The notes under the pieces were generated by a model. The model had not been told where the DNA came from. It saw nothing but the letters and a program-made list of their open reading frames with translations, and made no database searches. This document shows, in pieces, positions 35,985 to 45,275 of a stretch of 64,000 nucleotides of DNA (its first letter is position 1; every line of letters starts with the position of its first letter). This stretch comes from Myxococcus fulvus. Lineage in GTDB: Bacteria; Myxococcota; Myxococcia; Myxococcales; Myxococcaceae. The stretch spans positions 186,001 through 250,000 of the forward strand of contig NZ_FOIB01000009.1 in the NCBI RefSeq assembly GCF_900111765.1, given 5' to 3'. The position numbers were made by a program, and so were the translations under genes.

Positions 35985-37319
35985 ATGAGCACGCGCCACC
36001 CCGTGGCGGCGGCGCTCGCGTCCGCGTTCCTCGCGGGCCCCTGGACTCGAGCGGGACTGAGGGAGCGAGGAGCCCATGTCGTGGGCGGCCGCCCGCGCTG
36101 GCTCGTCCCCGTCGTCCGCGGCATCCTGAGGTACTTTCCTCGCCCGCCCCATGCCCGGTTCGAGCTGCTCACGGAGCTGCTCGCCACCCGCCCCGCGCTC
36201 ATCAAGGCCTGCGGCAACAGCGCCGAGCCCATCCGCATCCGTCACTGGCTGGACGTGGAGCCCCAGATGAGCCGGCGGCCCTGGCCCGTCCCCGAGCTCA
36301 CGACGCAGGCGGCCCTCGCGCAGTGGCTCGGGGTGACGGATGCCCAGCTGGGCTGGCTCGCGGATGGCTCGGGCTTCGAGCGCACGTCCCGTCCCGGCCA
36401 ATGGCGACGCTATCGCTACGTCTGGATTCCCAAGCGCACGGGAGGCAAGCGACTCCTGGAGCAACCGGGGCTGGACCTCGCGCGACTGCAACGCAAGGTG
36501 CTCCACGACATCCTGGACGTCATCCCGCCCCACGCCGCCGCTCGCGGCTTCGTCCGGGGCCTCGGGGTGAAGGACTTCGCCGAGCCGCACGTGGGACGGG
36601 CCGTGGTGGTGCGCGTGGACCTGGAGGACTTCTTCCACGCGGTGCGGCCCGCGCAGGTGTGGGGCGTGTTCCGGACGGCCGGCTATCCCGATGGCGTCGT
36701 CAACGCCCTCGCCGGGCTCTGCACGAATCGCACGCCGGGCGCCGTCGTCGAACAGGCGCGTCGAGCCGAGAGCGCACAGGAGCTGGACGCCTGCTGGAGA
36801 CTGTCGCGCAGGCTCTCCGCGCGACACCTCCCGCAGGGAGCGCCCACGTCACCAGCGCTCGCGAACCTCGCGGCCTATCGACTCGATGTCCGCCTGTCCG
36901 CGCTCGCGGCGACGCTGGGCGCGCGGTACACGCGCTATGCGGATGACCTGGCCTTCTCCGGTGACGAAGTCCTGGCGCGACGCGTGCGCAGGCTGCTCAC
37001 GTGCGTGACGCGAATCATCCGTGATGAGGGCTTCACCGTGCGCCAGGGGAAGACGCGCGTGATGCACCAGGGACAGCAGCAGCGGCTCGCGGGCGTCGTG
37101 GTGAACGCGCACCCCACCGTCCCTCGCGAGGACTACGAGCGCCTGAAGGCCGTGCTGCACCTGTGCCGGACACGAGGGCCCGAGAGCCAGAACACCGAGC
37201 AGCATCCCGACTTCCGCGCGCACCTGCTCGGGCGGATCGCCTGGGTGGAGCACCTGCACCCGGCGCGAGGAGCCCGCTTGAGGGCCACCTTCGAGCGCAT
37301 CCCCTGGGCGCCGGAATGA
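35985..37319 (+). CDS. Retron-type reverse transcriptase
   Basis: 444 aa; ATG 35985 has GGAGG 7 bases upstream. The N-terminal 150 residues are a basic helical extension, as in long myxobacterial retron RTs. The fingers/palm region includes RYVWIPKRTGGKRLLEQP, AARGFVRGLGVKDFAEPHVG (a diverged form of the retron NAxxH motif), VRVDLEDFF with Asp212, LPQGAPTSPALAN at about 282 and YTRYADDLAFSG with catalytic Asp320/Asp321. The retron VTG motif is replaced by LAG in RLAGVVVN. No effector gene is adjacent, as in the known stand-alone Myxococcus retrons. It should reverse-transcribe the upstream msd into msDNA. Confidence 0.9.
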   Translation: MSTRHPVAAALASAFLAGPWTRAGLRERGAHVVGGRPRWLVPVVRGILRYFPRPPHARFELLTELLATRPALIKACGNSAEPIRIRHWLDVEPQMSRRPWPVPELTTQAALAQWLGVTDAQLGWLADGSGFERTSRPGQWRRYRYVWIPKRTGGKRLLEQPGLDLARLQRKVLHDILDVIPPHAAARGFVRGLGVKDFAEPHVGRAVVVRVDLEDFFHAVRPAQVWGVFRTAGYPDGVVNALAGLCTNRTPGAVVEQARRAESAQELDACWRLSRRLSARHLPQGAPTSPALANLAAYRLDVRLSALAATLGARYTRYADDLAFSGDEVLARRVRRLLTCVTRIIRDEGFTVRQGKTRVMHQGQQQRLAGVVVNAHPTVPREDYERLKAVLHLCRTRGPESQNTEQHPDFRAHLLGRIAWVEHLHPARGARLRATFERIPWAPE

Positions 37320-37322
37320 AAC

Positions 37323-37351
37323 GAGGCCGCCGACGACGTGCCGGCGGCCTC
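37323..37351. terminator. Bidirectional terminator-like hairpin
   Basis: GAGGCCGCCG (37323-37332) and CGGCGGCCTC (37342-37351) form a perfect 10-bp stem with a 9-base loop, 3 bp after the RT stop and 24 bp from the convergent efflux gene. The plus-strand side continues into TCCTCTCTTC, weakly T-rich. Confidence 0.65.
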
Positions 37352-37375
37352 TCCTCTCTTCACCTTGTCCCGGGC

Positions 37376-40300
37376 TCAGGACGTCGCGTGTGAGTCATCC
37401 ACGGGAGGCGAGGACTCCGTCGGCGTCTTGCGTCGGGTGAACAGGCGCTGCACCACGACGAAGAACAGCGGCACGAAGAAGATGCCCAGCAGCGTGCCCA
37501 CCAGCATGCCGCCGAGCACACCCGTGCCGATGGCCCGCTGCGCACCGGCGCCCGCGCCCGAGGCAATGGCCAACGGCACCACGCCGAAGCCGAACGCCAG
37601 CGACGTCATCAGGATGGGCCGCAGTCGCGCGCGCACCGCGAGCAGCGTGGCCTCGACCAGCTCCATGCCCTTCTCGACGTTCTCCTTCGCGAACTCCACG
37701 ATGAGGATGGCGTTCTTGCTCGACAACCCCACCGTGGTCAGCATGGCCACCTGGAAGTAGACGTCGCGGTCCATGCCTCGCATGAAGCTGCCCAACACCG
37801 TGCCGAGGATGCCCAACGGCGCCACCAGCAGCACGGCCGTCGGGATGGTCCAGCTCTCGTACATGGCCGCCAGACACAGGAACACCAGCAGCAGCGACAG
37901 CGTGTACAAGAGCGGCGTCTGCGAGCCCGCCTGCCGCTCCTGATACGACTGGCCCGTCCACTCCAGGCTGAAGCCCGGCGGCAGCTGCGCCACCATCTGC
38001 TCCACCGCGGCCATGGCATCGCCGGAGCTCACTCCGGGCGCCGCCTCACCGGTCAGCTCCATGGCCGACACGCCGTTGAAGCGCTCGAGCCGGGGAGAAC
38101 CCGAGCCCCACCGCACGCTCGCGAACGCGGGGAACGGCACCATCTCCCCCTTCGTGTTGCGCACGGACCACCGGCTGAAGTCCTCCGGCACCATGCGGAA
38201 CGGAGCGTCCGCCTGGATGAACACCCGCTTCACGCGGCCGCGGTCGATGAAGTCGTCGATGTACTGACCACCCCACGCCGCCGTCAGCGTGTTGTTGATG
38301 TCCGACGTGGAGAGCCCCAGCGCGGTCGCCTTCGCCACGTCCACGTCCACGCGGAACTGCGGCGTGTCCTCCTGGCCGTTGGGCCGCACGTAGGCAATCA
38401 GCGGGTTCTGCATCGCGGCGCCCATGAACTGGTTGCGCGCGGCCGTCAGCGCCTCGTGCCCCTGTCCGATGTTGTCCTTGAGGAAGAACGTGAAGCCGGC
38501 CGAGTTGCCCAGCTCCGCCACCGCGGGTGGCGGGAAGGCGAACGCGAGCGCGTCTTCAATCTGCCCCAGGGCCCCCGCGGCGCGACCCGCCACCGCGTTG
38601 ACGCCCAGCTCCGCCGACTTGCGCTCCTTCCAGTCCCGCAGGTTGATGAACGCGATGCCGGCGTTCTGGCCGCTGCCGGCGAAGCTGAAGCCCTGCACGC
38701 TGAAGAGCGCCTGGACGGTGTCCTTCTCGTTCTCGAGGAAGTGGTCCTCCAGCTGCTCGATGACCTTCATCGTGCGCTCCTGCGTGGCGCCCACCGGCGT
38801 CTGCACCAGGGCGAACAGGAAGCCCTGGTCCTCGGACGGGAGGAACGACGTGGGCAGCTTGAGGAACAGCACCACCATCAGCGCGACCATGGCCACGAAG
38901 GCGACCATGAAGCTCCACGCCCGGCCCAGGATGCCCTTCACCACCGACTGGTAGCGGGCGTTGCTCCAGTCGAACGCGCGGTTGAACGCGCCGAAGAAGC
39001 CCTTGCTCGCCGCGTGGTGGCCCTTGGGAATCGGCTTGAGCAGCGTCGCGCACAAGGCCGGCGTGAGCACCAGCGCCACCAGCACCGACAGCGCCATGGA
39101 CGTCACGATGGTCACCGAGAACTGCCGGTAGATGACGCCCGTGGAGCCCGCCAGGAACGCCATGGGGATGAACACCGCGGAGAGCACCACGCCGATGCCC
39201 ACCAGCGCGCTCGTAATCTGGGACATCGACTTGCGCGTGGCCTCCTTGGGGGACAGCCCCTCCTCGCTCATCACGCGCTCGACGTTCTCCACCACGACGA
39301 TGGCGTCGTCCACGAGCAGGCCGATGGCGAGCACCATCGCGAACATGGTGAGCATGTTCGCCGAGTACCCCAGCGCGGTGAGCACGCCGATGGTGCCCAA
39401 CAACACCACCGGCACCGCGATGGTGGGGATGAGCGTGGCGCGGAAGTTCTGCAGGAACAGGTACATCACCAGGAACACCAGCAGGATGGCCTCCAGCAGC
39501 GTGGAGACCACGCCCTGGATGGCGACCCGGACGAACGGCGTGGTGTCGAACGGCACCACCGCCTTGAGTCCCTTGGGCAGCGTCGGCTCCATCTCCTTGA
39601 GGGCCGCCGCCACGCCCTGCGCCGTGTCCAGGGCGTTGGCGCCCGTGGCCAGCGACACGGCGATGCCCGTGGCGGGCTTGCCGTTGTAGCGGCTGATGAC
39701 GCTGTAGTCCTCGGAGCCCAGCTCCACGCGGGCCACGTCGCCCAGCCGCAGCACGGAGCCGTCCGGGTTACCTCGCAGCACGATGTTCCGGAACTGCTCC
39801 GGCGTCTGGAGGCGGTCCTGCGCCGTCACCGTGGCGTTGAGCTGCTGGCCCTTCACCGCGGGCGTTCCGCCCAGCTGTCCCACCACCACCTGCTGGTTCT
39901 GCCCGCGGATGGCGCCGATGACGTCCGTGGGCGTCAGCGCGTAGGTGTCCAGCTTGTTGGGGTCCAGCCAGATGCGCATGGCGTACTTCGTGCCGAACAC
40001 CTGCGTGCTGCCCACGCCCGGGACGCGGGAGATGGGGTCCACCATGTTGGTGGCGACGAAGTCCTGGATGTCGTCGCCGCCCATGCTGCCGTCCTCGGAC
40101 ACGAAGCCGATGACCTGCAGGAAGCCGGAGGCCGCCTTGGTGACGCTGATGCCCTGCTGCTGCACGGCCTGCGGGAGCAACGGCGTGGCCAGCTGCAGCT
40201 TGTTCTGCACCTGCACCTGCGCGATGTCCGGGTCGGTGCCGTTGGCGAACGTGAGGGTGATGGTCGCCGCGCCGTTCGACTCGCTGGTCGACGACATGTA

Positions 40301-40528
40301 GAGCAGGTTGTCGAGCCCCTTCATCGTCTGCTCGATGACCTGCGTGACGGAGTCCTCGATGGCCTTCGCCGAGGCGCCCGGGTACACGGCGCCCACCGTC
40401 ACCGTCGGCGGCGCGATGATGGGGTACTGCGCGATGGGGAGCCGGAAGATGGAGAGCGCGCCAGCCATCATGATGATGATGGCGAGGACCCACGCGAAGA
40501 TGGGTCGATCAATGAAGAATCTTGCCAT
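37376..40528 (-). CDS. RND multidrug efflux permease (AcrB/HAE1 type)
   Basis: 1050 aa, standard length for the family. Twelve membrane helices are predicted; [20 protein letters not shown] is the N-terminal helix and [17 protein letters not shown] in TM4 carries the proton-relay Asp pair. [18 protein letters not shown] and [17 protein letters not shown] are typical porter-domain motifs. The periplasmic adaptor gene is 12 bp upstream in the same operon. No outer-membrane channel (TolC type) gene is present, so a shared channel must be used. Exported drugs or lipids cannot be told. The inner-membrane location is certain. Confidence 0.95.
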   Translation of the reverse strand: MARFFIDRPIFAWVLAIIIMMAGALSIFRLPIAQYPIIAPPTVTVGAVYPGASAKAIEDSVTQVIEQTMKGLDNLLYMSSTSESNGAATITLTFANGTDPDIAQVQVQNKLQLATPLLPQAVQQQGISVTKAASGFLQVIGFVSEDGSMGGDDIQDFVATNMVDPISRVPGVGSTQVFGTKYAMRIWLDPNKLDTYALTPTDVIGAIRGQNQQVVVGQLGGTPAVKGQQLNATVTAQDRLQTPEQFRNIVLRGNPDGSVLRLGDVARVELGSEDYSVISRYNGKPATGIAVSLATGANALDTAQGVAAALKEMEPTLPKGLKAVVPFDTTPFVRVAIQGVVSTLLEAILLVFLVMYLFLQNFRATLIPTIAVPVVLLGTIGVLTALGYSANMLTMFAMVLAIGLLVDDAIVVVENVERVMSEEGLSPKEATRKSMSQITSALVGIGVVLSAVFIPMAFLAGSTGVIYRQFSVTIVTSMALSVLVALVLTPALCATLLKPIPKGHHAASKGFFGAFNRAFDWSNARYQSVVKGILGRAWSFMVAFVAMVALMVVLFLKLPTSFLPSEDQGFLFALVQTPVGATQERTMKVIEQLEDHFLENEKDTVQALFSVQGFSFAGSGQNAGIAFINLRDWKERKSAELGVNAVAGRAAGALGQIEDALAFAFPPPAVAELGNSAGFTFFLKDNIGQGHEALTAARNQFMGAAMQNPLIAYVRPNGQEDTPQFRVDVDVAKATALGLSTSDINNTLTAAWGGQYIDDFIDRGRVKRVFIQADAPFRMVPEDFSRWSVRNTKGEMVPFPAFASVRWGSGSPRLERFNGVSAMELTGEAAPGVSSGDAMAAVEQMVAQLPPGFSLEWTGQSYQERQAGSQTPLLYTLSLLLVFLCLAAMYESWTIPTAVLLVAPLGILGTVLGSFMRGMDRDVYFQVAMLTTVGLSSKNAILIVEFAKENVEKGMELVEATLLAVRARLRPILMTSLAFGFGVVPLAIASGAGAGAQRAIGTGVLGGMLVGTLLGIFFVPLFFVVVQRLFTRRKTPTESSPPVDDSHATS

Positions 40529-40540
40529 GGCCGCGTTCCG

Positions 40541-41746
40541 TCACTCGTTGGGAGCCGGCGGGACGAGGGGCGCGGCTTCGCCCCCCTTCGTCTCGCTCGG
40601 CGGGGCTTCCGTCGCCTGGACGGGCATGCCCGGCTGGATCTTCTGGAGGCCGGAGATGATGACGCGGTCGCCCTCGGACAGGCCGCTGTCCACGAGCCAC
40701 CGGTCTCCCACGGTGCGGCTCACCGCGACGGTGCGCGGCTCCACCTTGCCGTCCTTGCCCACCACGAGCGCGGAGGCGTTGCCCTTCGCGTCGCGCGCGA
40801 TGCCCTGCTGCGGGACGAGGAGGCCCTCCTGACGCAGGCCGTTGCCCACGAGCGCGCGCACGTACATGCCGGGCAGGAGCATCTGGTCGGGGTTGGGGAC
40901 GGTGATGCGCAGCGCGAAGGTGCCGGTGCCCGGGTCCACCGTCACGTCGGAGAACGTGAGCGAGCCCGGGTGCGTGTAGCGGCTGCCATCCTCCAACATG
41001 AGCGTGACGGGCGTGCTGTCGGTGGACTTGAGCGTACCGGCGCTGAGTTCCTTGCGCAGGCGGAGCAGCTCGCTGCTCGACTGGGTCAGGTCGACGTAGA
41101 GAGGATCCAGCTGCTGCACGACGGCGAGCGCCTGCGGCTGGTTGGCGGTGACGAGCGCGCCCTGGGTGACGGACGACTTGCCGATGCGGCCAGTGATGGG
41201 CGAGGTGATGCGCGCGTGTCCGAGCGTCACGCCGGCGCGCTGGACGGCGGCCTGCGCGGCCTTGACGTCCGCCTCCGCCTGGGCGAGCGCGGCGACGGCC
41301 TTCTCGTTGTCGGCGGGGGTGACGGCCTCGAGCTTGAAGAGCTCGGCAGAGCGCTTCGCGGAGAGGGCGACCGAGGTCAGGGTCGCCTGGGCGCGCTCCA
41401 GGGCGGCCTTGGCGCTGGCGTAGTCGGCGCGGTAGGTGGCGTCATCGAGCTCATAGAGGGCCTGGCCCTCCTTCACCTGCCCGCCCTCGGTGAAGAGGCG
41501 GCGCTGGACCAGGCCGTTGACCTGGGGGCGGACCTCCGCGACGAGGAACGCCTGGGTGCGCCCGGGCAGCTCTCGCGTGAGCAGCACGGACTCCGACTTG
41601 AGGGTGACGACGGTGACGGGGGCGGCCTGGGGAGCCTGCTGCTGCTGTTGCTGCTGCTCGGCGGGCTTCTCACAGGCGACGAGCAGCACGGCGCCAGACA
41701 GCATTCCAACGAACGCCGGCGTGAGCCGACGTGAACGAGACCACAT
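40541..41746 (-). CDS. RND periplasmic adaptor (membrane fusion protein)
   Basis: 401 aa from ATG 41746, chosen for a clean lipoprotein signal (SGAVLLVACEK) and GAGGA upstream. A run of seven glutamines just after the lipid site is encoded by CAG/CAA codons (about 41637-41658) and may vary in length. The adaptor fold is clear: the lipoyl halves at VAEVRPQVNGLVQRRLFTEG and ITSPITGRIGKSSVTQGA, the alpha hairpin between them (ALERAQATLTSVALSAKRS), and C-terminal beta domains (VTVDPGTGTFALRI, LLPGMYVRA). It links the AcrB-type pump to an outer-membrane channel. No local repressor gene is found. Confidence 0.93.
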   Translation of the reverse strand: MWSRSRRLTPAFVGMLSGAVLLVACEKPAEQQQQQQQAPQAAPVTVVTLKSESVLLTRELPGRTQAFLVAEVRPQVNGLVQRRLFTEGGQVKEGQALYELDDATYRADYASAKAALERAQATLTSVALSAKRSAELFKLEAVTPADNEKAVAALAQAEADVKAAQAAVQRAGVTLGHARITSPITGRIGKSSVTQGALVTANQPQALAVVQQLDPLYVDLTQSSSELLRLRKELSAGTLKSTDSTPVTLMLEDGSRYTHPGSLTFSDVTVDPGTGTFALRITVPNPDQMLLPGMYVRALVGNGLRQEGLLVPQQGIARDAKGNASALVVGKDGKVEPRTVAVSRTVGDRWLVDSGLSEGDRVIISGLQKIQPGMPVQATEAPPSETKGGEAAPLVPPAPNE

Positions 41747-41922
41747 GAAGTCCTCGGGGGTGGGGGACTGAAACGGGCGGCCGAAATCCATCCGGCGCGG
41801 CCTCTCCTCTACCGAATACGCGCGCTCATGCCACCAAATCCGCATGTGTCCGGAGTGAATCCTCTGAAGCGACGTCAGCAATTCGCGGCGGACGAAATCC
41901 CACTGGAATCCTGACAAGGATT

Positions 41923-41985
41923 GTGTGCACGCGAGATTTCCGGTTGAGCGGCGTGCACACGTTTTCGAGCACGACGAACGGTCGT
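41923..41985. promoter_or_regulatory. Inverted repeat and TetR-type operator-like palindrome upstream of efflux operon
   Basis: GTGTGCACGC (41923-41932) and GCGTGCACAC (41951-41960) are perfect inverted arms with an 18-bp spacer. ACGAACGGTCGT (41974-41985) is a near-perfect 12-bp palindrome of a kind often bound by TetR-family repressors. They lie in the 316-bp gap before the adaptor gene, 180-240 bp from its ATG. Nothing else is coded in this gap apart from the terminator at 42017. Confidence 0.4.
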
Positions 41986-42016
41986 TCTCACGTGACACGG
42001 AGGCGTCACGGCGGTG

Positions 42017-42050
42017 AGGACGGGCGCCACCCCACGAGGGCGCCCGTCCT
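42017..42050 (-). terminator. Terminator hairpin of the esterase gene
   Basis: AGGACGGGCGCC (42017-42028) and GGCGCCCGTCCT (42039-42050) form a perfect 12-bp stem with a 10-base loop, 13 bp after the stop at 42063. No T-run on the minus strand. Confidence 0.6.
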
Positions 42051-42062
42051 TGGAGTCACGAC

Positions 42063-42980
42063 TCAGGGCACCGACGCGCGCTGCTGCGCGAGGAGCCAGT
42101 CCCAGAAGGCGTAGTTGTTGTAGGTCTGGGTCCAGCAGTCATGCGCGCTACCGGGAATCACGGTGAGTCGGGCCTGGAGGTTGCCCGTCGCCACGTAGCC
42201 CGGCTGCGACGTCCACACGTTGCTCGCGGCGCCAGCGAACAGGTACGTCAGCGTCGCGGAAGGCTGCGGCACCGTCACCATCTGTCCCTGGTTGAAGTTC
42301 TTCGTCACGCCCATCAGCCACGAGCGCTCGGCCAGGAGCGACGTGCCATCCGCGAACGAGTGCACCGCCCACACCGGCACGTTCTTCAGCTTGGTGATGG
42401 TGGGGCCCGGCCCGCCGATGTTGGTCGCCATGGGCGCGAGCGCCGCCAGACGGTGGCCGTACGTGTACGCGTACTGCCAGGCGCCATAGCCGCCGTAGCT
42501 CAGGCCCGTGACGTAGATGCGGGACAGGTCCACGCGGTAGTTCGCCACGATGAAGTCGACGAAGGCGTTGACCTCGGCGGGGACCCAGTTCGTCGCCGCC
42601 TGCGGCGTGAAGATCATCACCTGCTTCTGGCCGAAGTACGTCTTCGCCGTGGGCTCGTAGCGGATCTTCTTCAGCGCGCCGTTGGCCGTGCCCTTCTCGA
42701 ACAGGGCCGCCTCGTTCTGGGCGGTGCCGAACTCACCCCGGCCGTTGAGGTGGATGATGACCGGGTAGCGCGTCTCCGGAGACGACAGGTAGCCGGGCGG
42801 CAGGTACTCGACATAGCCGTACAGCGTGCCCGTGCTCGCGGGCATGCGCGTCACGAGCTGGTCCTCGGTGGTGACGGTGAGCCGCGAGCCCTGCGCCTCC
42901 AGGGACTCGAGCTCCCCCAGCTCCCCTCCGCAAGCAACAGCCCCCATCACGAAACACAGCAACATCCAACGTAGCCGCAT
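42063..42980 (-). CDS. Esterase lipoprotein (alpha/beta hydrolase, PHB-depolymerase/prolyl-oligopeptidase-like)
   Basis: 305 aa; ATG 42980 has TGGAG upstream and gives a lipoprotein signal (CFVMGAVACGG). The enzyme core begins YLPPGYLSSPETRYPVIIHLNG, the usual start of secreted esterases. The nucleophile is in YVTGLSYGGYGAW (GxSxG), the acid in WAVHSFADGTS, and the His in VIPGSAHDCW. The triad is complete and correctly ordered. The family includes feruloyl or acetyl-xylan esterases and depolymerases; substrate uncertain. It is likely surface-exposed. A perfect hairpin follows the stop. Confidence 0.86.
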   Translation of the reverse strand: MRLRWMLLCFVMGAVACGGELGELESLEAQGSRLTVTTEDQLVTRMPASTGTLYGYVEYLPPGYLSSPETRYPVIIHLNGRGEFGTAQNEAALFEKGTANGALKKIRYEPTAKTYFGQKQVMIFTPQAATNWVPAEVNAFVDFIVANYRVDLSRIYVTGLSYGGYGAWQYAYTYGHRLAALAPMATNIGGPGPTITKLKNVPVWAVHSFADGTSLLAERSWLMGVTKNFNQGQMVTVPQPSATLTYLFAGAASNVWTSQPGYVATGNLQARLTVIPGSAHDCWTQTYNNYAFWDWLLAQQRASVP

Positions 42981-43143
42981 GGTGTGCTCTCCAGGTTGAA
43001 CGACGGTAGGCACCTGGAGTCTGCATAAAAACGGAAATTCCAGAAACGACTACAACACTGTTTCTACAATCGGGAGGCATCTGCCACAACAGGGGCTCTC
43101 GGCGTACCCGCACTCTGTCGCCCACACAGGAGCGGACCCGAGC

Positions 43144-44118
43144 TCATGCGCTTTGCTGGGCACGGAGCTGTTCGGCGGACGGATAACGCGAAGTCTCAGC
43201 CGACCAATCTGAACATCCCCTCATCCAATTCTTCATCCCACGGATGAAGCGGTCGATGTTGCTCCATTCGGACCGGGTCCGAACGCCCTGCCGCATCCGT
43301 TGCTCCGCCTGCTCGAAAGCGAGGATCCGCTCCGCGATGAGAGCCACCGCCCAGGCTTCGGCAGCCGCATGCTCGCACCTGCTGTCACGCATCCGGGTCA
43401 AGACCAGATTGTGCATCTGCCCGAGGGCCGCCTCCTTCGAGGCGGAGAAGATGTCGTTGGTGATCACCACCACCTCCGCGCACAGTGACCTCATGGCTGC
43501 CATGGGCTCACTCTCATAGAGCCGCAAAGGGAGCTCGTAGCCCTCCACCCGTTCGCCCAGATCGAGTGAGGAGGGGAGGCCGCCCGAGTCTCGTCGAAGG
43601 CTCAGGAAGGTCGCCAGATCGCCGGGCACTCCTTGAGACCGTTCCCGAGCCTCCTGCTGATACGCACGGATGTATCTGCTCCAGTTCTCGGCGCTACGCG
43701 CGCGCCAGGCCTCGCTCATCCCAATGGCAGACCGCTCCAACAACTCACCGAAAACGGCAACCAGTGGCAAAGAGGGATGACGATGGGGCCGCGCGGACTG
43801 AAGCATCGACAACTGCTCCTCCACGAGAGCATCAACCGCTGCGACATCTCGCCCCAGGGGCCCATCGAAGAGATCGTCGAAGACGAAGAACCAGGCCATC
43901 CAATCGCTCGCAAGGTCCAGGTCCGCCCCTCGGGCATCGGGATACGCTCTGGCCGCAAGCCTCTCGAGGCGCAACCCGTCGTATGCACGCAGGGCTCCTG
44001 GCTCGGTGATGACGCCACGCATCTCCAGCCAATGCAGCGTGTGCGCGCGCGAGGCCTCCGCATCAGGGCTGAGCCCTTGCGGATAGGGCAACGAGATTCG
44101 CGGAGTCGTCAAATGCAT
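43144..44118 (-). CDS. Class I terpene synthase
   Basis: 324 aa, a typical single-domain bacterial sesquiterpene or diterpene cyclase. The aspartate-rich Mg motif is DDLFD at 81-85 in FFVFDDLFDG; the pyrophosphate sensor Arg is near 175 (FLSLRRDSGG), 46 residues before the NSE triad NDIFSASKE at 221-229; a C-terminal RY pair (SRYPSAEQL) completes the set. The product cannot be predicted from sequence. GC content and third-position bias look lower than in the neighbours, a hint of acquisition. No prenyltransferase or P450 gene lies beside it, so its precursor must come from elsewhere. It lies 272 bp downstream of STM4011 on the same strand and is probably separately transcribed. Confidence 0.93.
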   Translation of the reverse strand: MHLTTPRISLPYPQGLSPDAEASRAHTLHWLEMRGVITEPGALRAYDGLRLERLAARAYPDARGADLDLASDWMAWFFVFDDLFDGPLGRDVAAVDALVEEQLSMLQSARPHRHPSLPLVAVFGELLERSAIGMSEAWRARSAENWSRYIRAYQQEARERSQGVPGDLATFLSLRRDSGGLPSSLDLGERVEGYELPLRLYESEPMAAMRSLCAEVVVITNDIFSASKEAALGQMHNLVLTRMRDSRCEHAAAEAWAVALIAERILAFEQAEQRMRQGVRTRSEWSNIDRFIRGMKNWMRGCSDWSAETSRYPSAEQLRAQQSA

Positions 44119-44390
44119 GCGCTCTCCGTGTTTGACTTGAGCACCGACGGGAATACCCGGGCCACATCAGCGTGACGACGCGACAGCCGGCTTGCGCGAT
44201 GGCGCCTCGCATGTGGCCCGCAGGGGCAGGCGCCCCCCTCGCACGACCGACAAGTCCATTACACACCAACGCAGGCGCGAAATCCCAGGCACCCTCGGGT
44301 GTCAACCGACTGCGGGCACGCTGCGGGCCAGGGGTGAGATGCCATGCGGGCCCATGAGGTGGGTGGATTCGGGGCTGGGGATGACGGGAC

Positions 44391-45275
44391 TCAGCGAGCG
44401 GCGACAGCCCCACGCCGCCACAGCGGCTCTGCCGGCACGCGCTCCAGGATTCCGGAGCCGAAGACCCGGTCCAGTTCCAGGTAGTCCATGTGCACGTAGC
44501 CGATGTGGCAACCACAGGTCGCCTTGGAGCACGGCCGGGGACGCAGCGCCTGGTCGAAGTCCGGCGCGTAGATGTTGCCAATCGCCTCGTCGATGAAGTG
44601 ACACCGCCGCGCCGTGCCCTCCCCATCCACGGAGATGACCGACTCCCCTCCCCTGCACGCCTTCCCCAGGCTCGGGTGGCGCACGTTGTTCACCGGGAAC
44701 AAGGGGTCCAACTGAGTGAAGCGCGCCACGTCCTCGGGCGTGTAGGGCTCCTCCTGCCCGTCCTTCACCGCGTTGATCCACAGGTACGTCTCGGCGGGCA
44801 GCTCGCGGCGCAGCGTCTGGGCCTCCTCGACGAAGCGCAGGAAGCCCACCACGCCCACGCTGTGCCGGACGCCCAGCGACACCAACGTCTCACACTGCTT
44901 CAGGAAGCGCGGCCGCTTCGTCCACTCCGGGTGGTACGTCGCCCAGATGCCCAGCTTCTCCGCGCGGCAGTCCTTCACCCAGTCCAGCCGACACGACAGG
45001 TTCGTCTGCGCCGCCACCCGCTCCACGTGCGGCAGATGCGTCAGCCGCGCCAGCGCCTGCTGATACCAGGGCCAGATGAGCGCCTCGCCCCACGGCGTGA
45101 AGAACACCGACACCGTGTCCTGCGTCCGCGCCTCCACCCACGCGATGAAGCGCTCCAGGTCCGCGCGGTCCTTCGCCAGCTCCTCGTCCGTGTGCTTCCA
45201 CTTCCCGAACGGGCAGTACTCGCAGCCGTAGTTGCAGCTCGACAACGGCCCCCGATAGAGCACCGTGAGCTTCAT
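44391..45275 (-). CDS. Radical SAM protein, STM4011 family
   Basis: 294 aa; ATG 45275 overlaps the STM4012 stop (ATGA). The cluster motif is C14-x3-C18-x2-C21 in SSCNYGCEYC, close to the N-terminus. Further cysteines near the C-terminus (GKACRGGESVISVDGEG, RRCHFIDE, CSKATCGCH) may bind an auxiliary iron-sulfur cluster, as in SPASM-type enzymes that modify peptides. The role is unknown; it belongs with STM4012 and STM4013 in a widespread uncharacterised cassette. It is cytosolic. It is the last gene of the HAD-STM4013-STM4012-STM4011 run. Confidence 0.88.
   Translation of the reverse strand: MKLTVLYRGPLSSCNYGCEYCPFGKWKHTDEELAKDRADLERFIAWVEARTQDTVSVFFTPWGEALIWPWYQQALARLTHLPHVERVAAQTNLSCRLDWVKDCRAEKLGIWATYHPEWTKRPRFLKQCETLVSLGVRHSVGVVGFLRFVEEAQTLRRELPAETYLWINAVKDGQEEPYTPEDVARFTQLDPLFPVNNVRHPSLGKACRGGESVISVDGEGTARRCHFIDEAIGNIYAPDFDQALRPRPCSKATCGCHIGYVHMDYLELDRVFGSGILERVPAEPLWRRGAVAAR

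Noticed and set aside
35985-37319. Diversity-generating retroelement or group II intron RT
   Set aside because: No template/variable repeat pair, intron domains, maturase or endonuclease segment is seen, and the flanking inverted repeat fits a retron.
41637-41658. CAG/CTG microsatellite
   Set aside because: It is an in-frame glutamine run in the adaptor lipoprotein, not an independent element.
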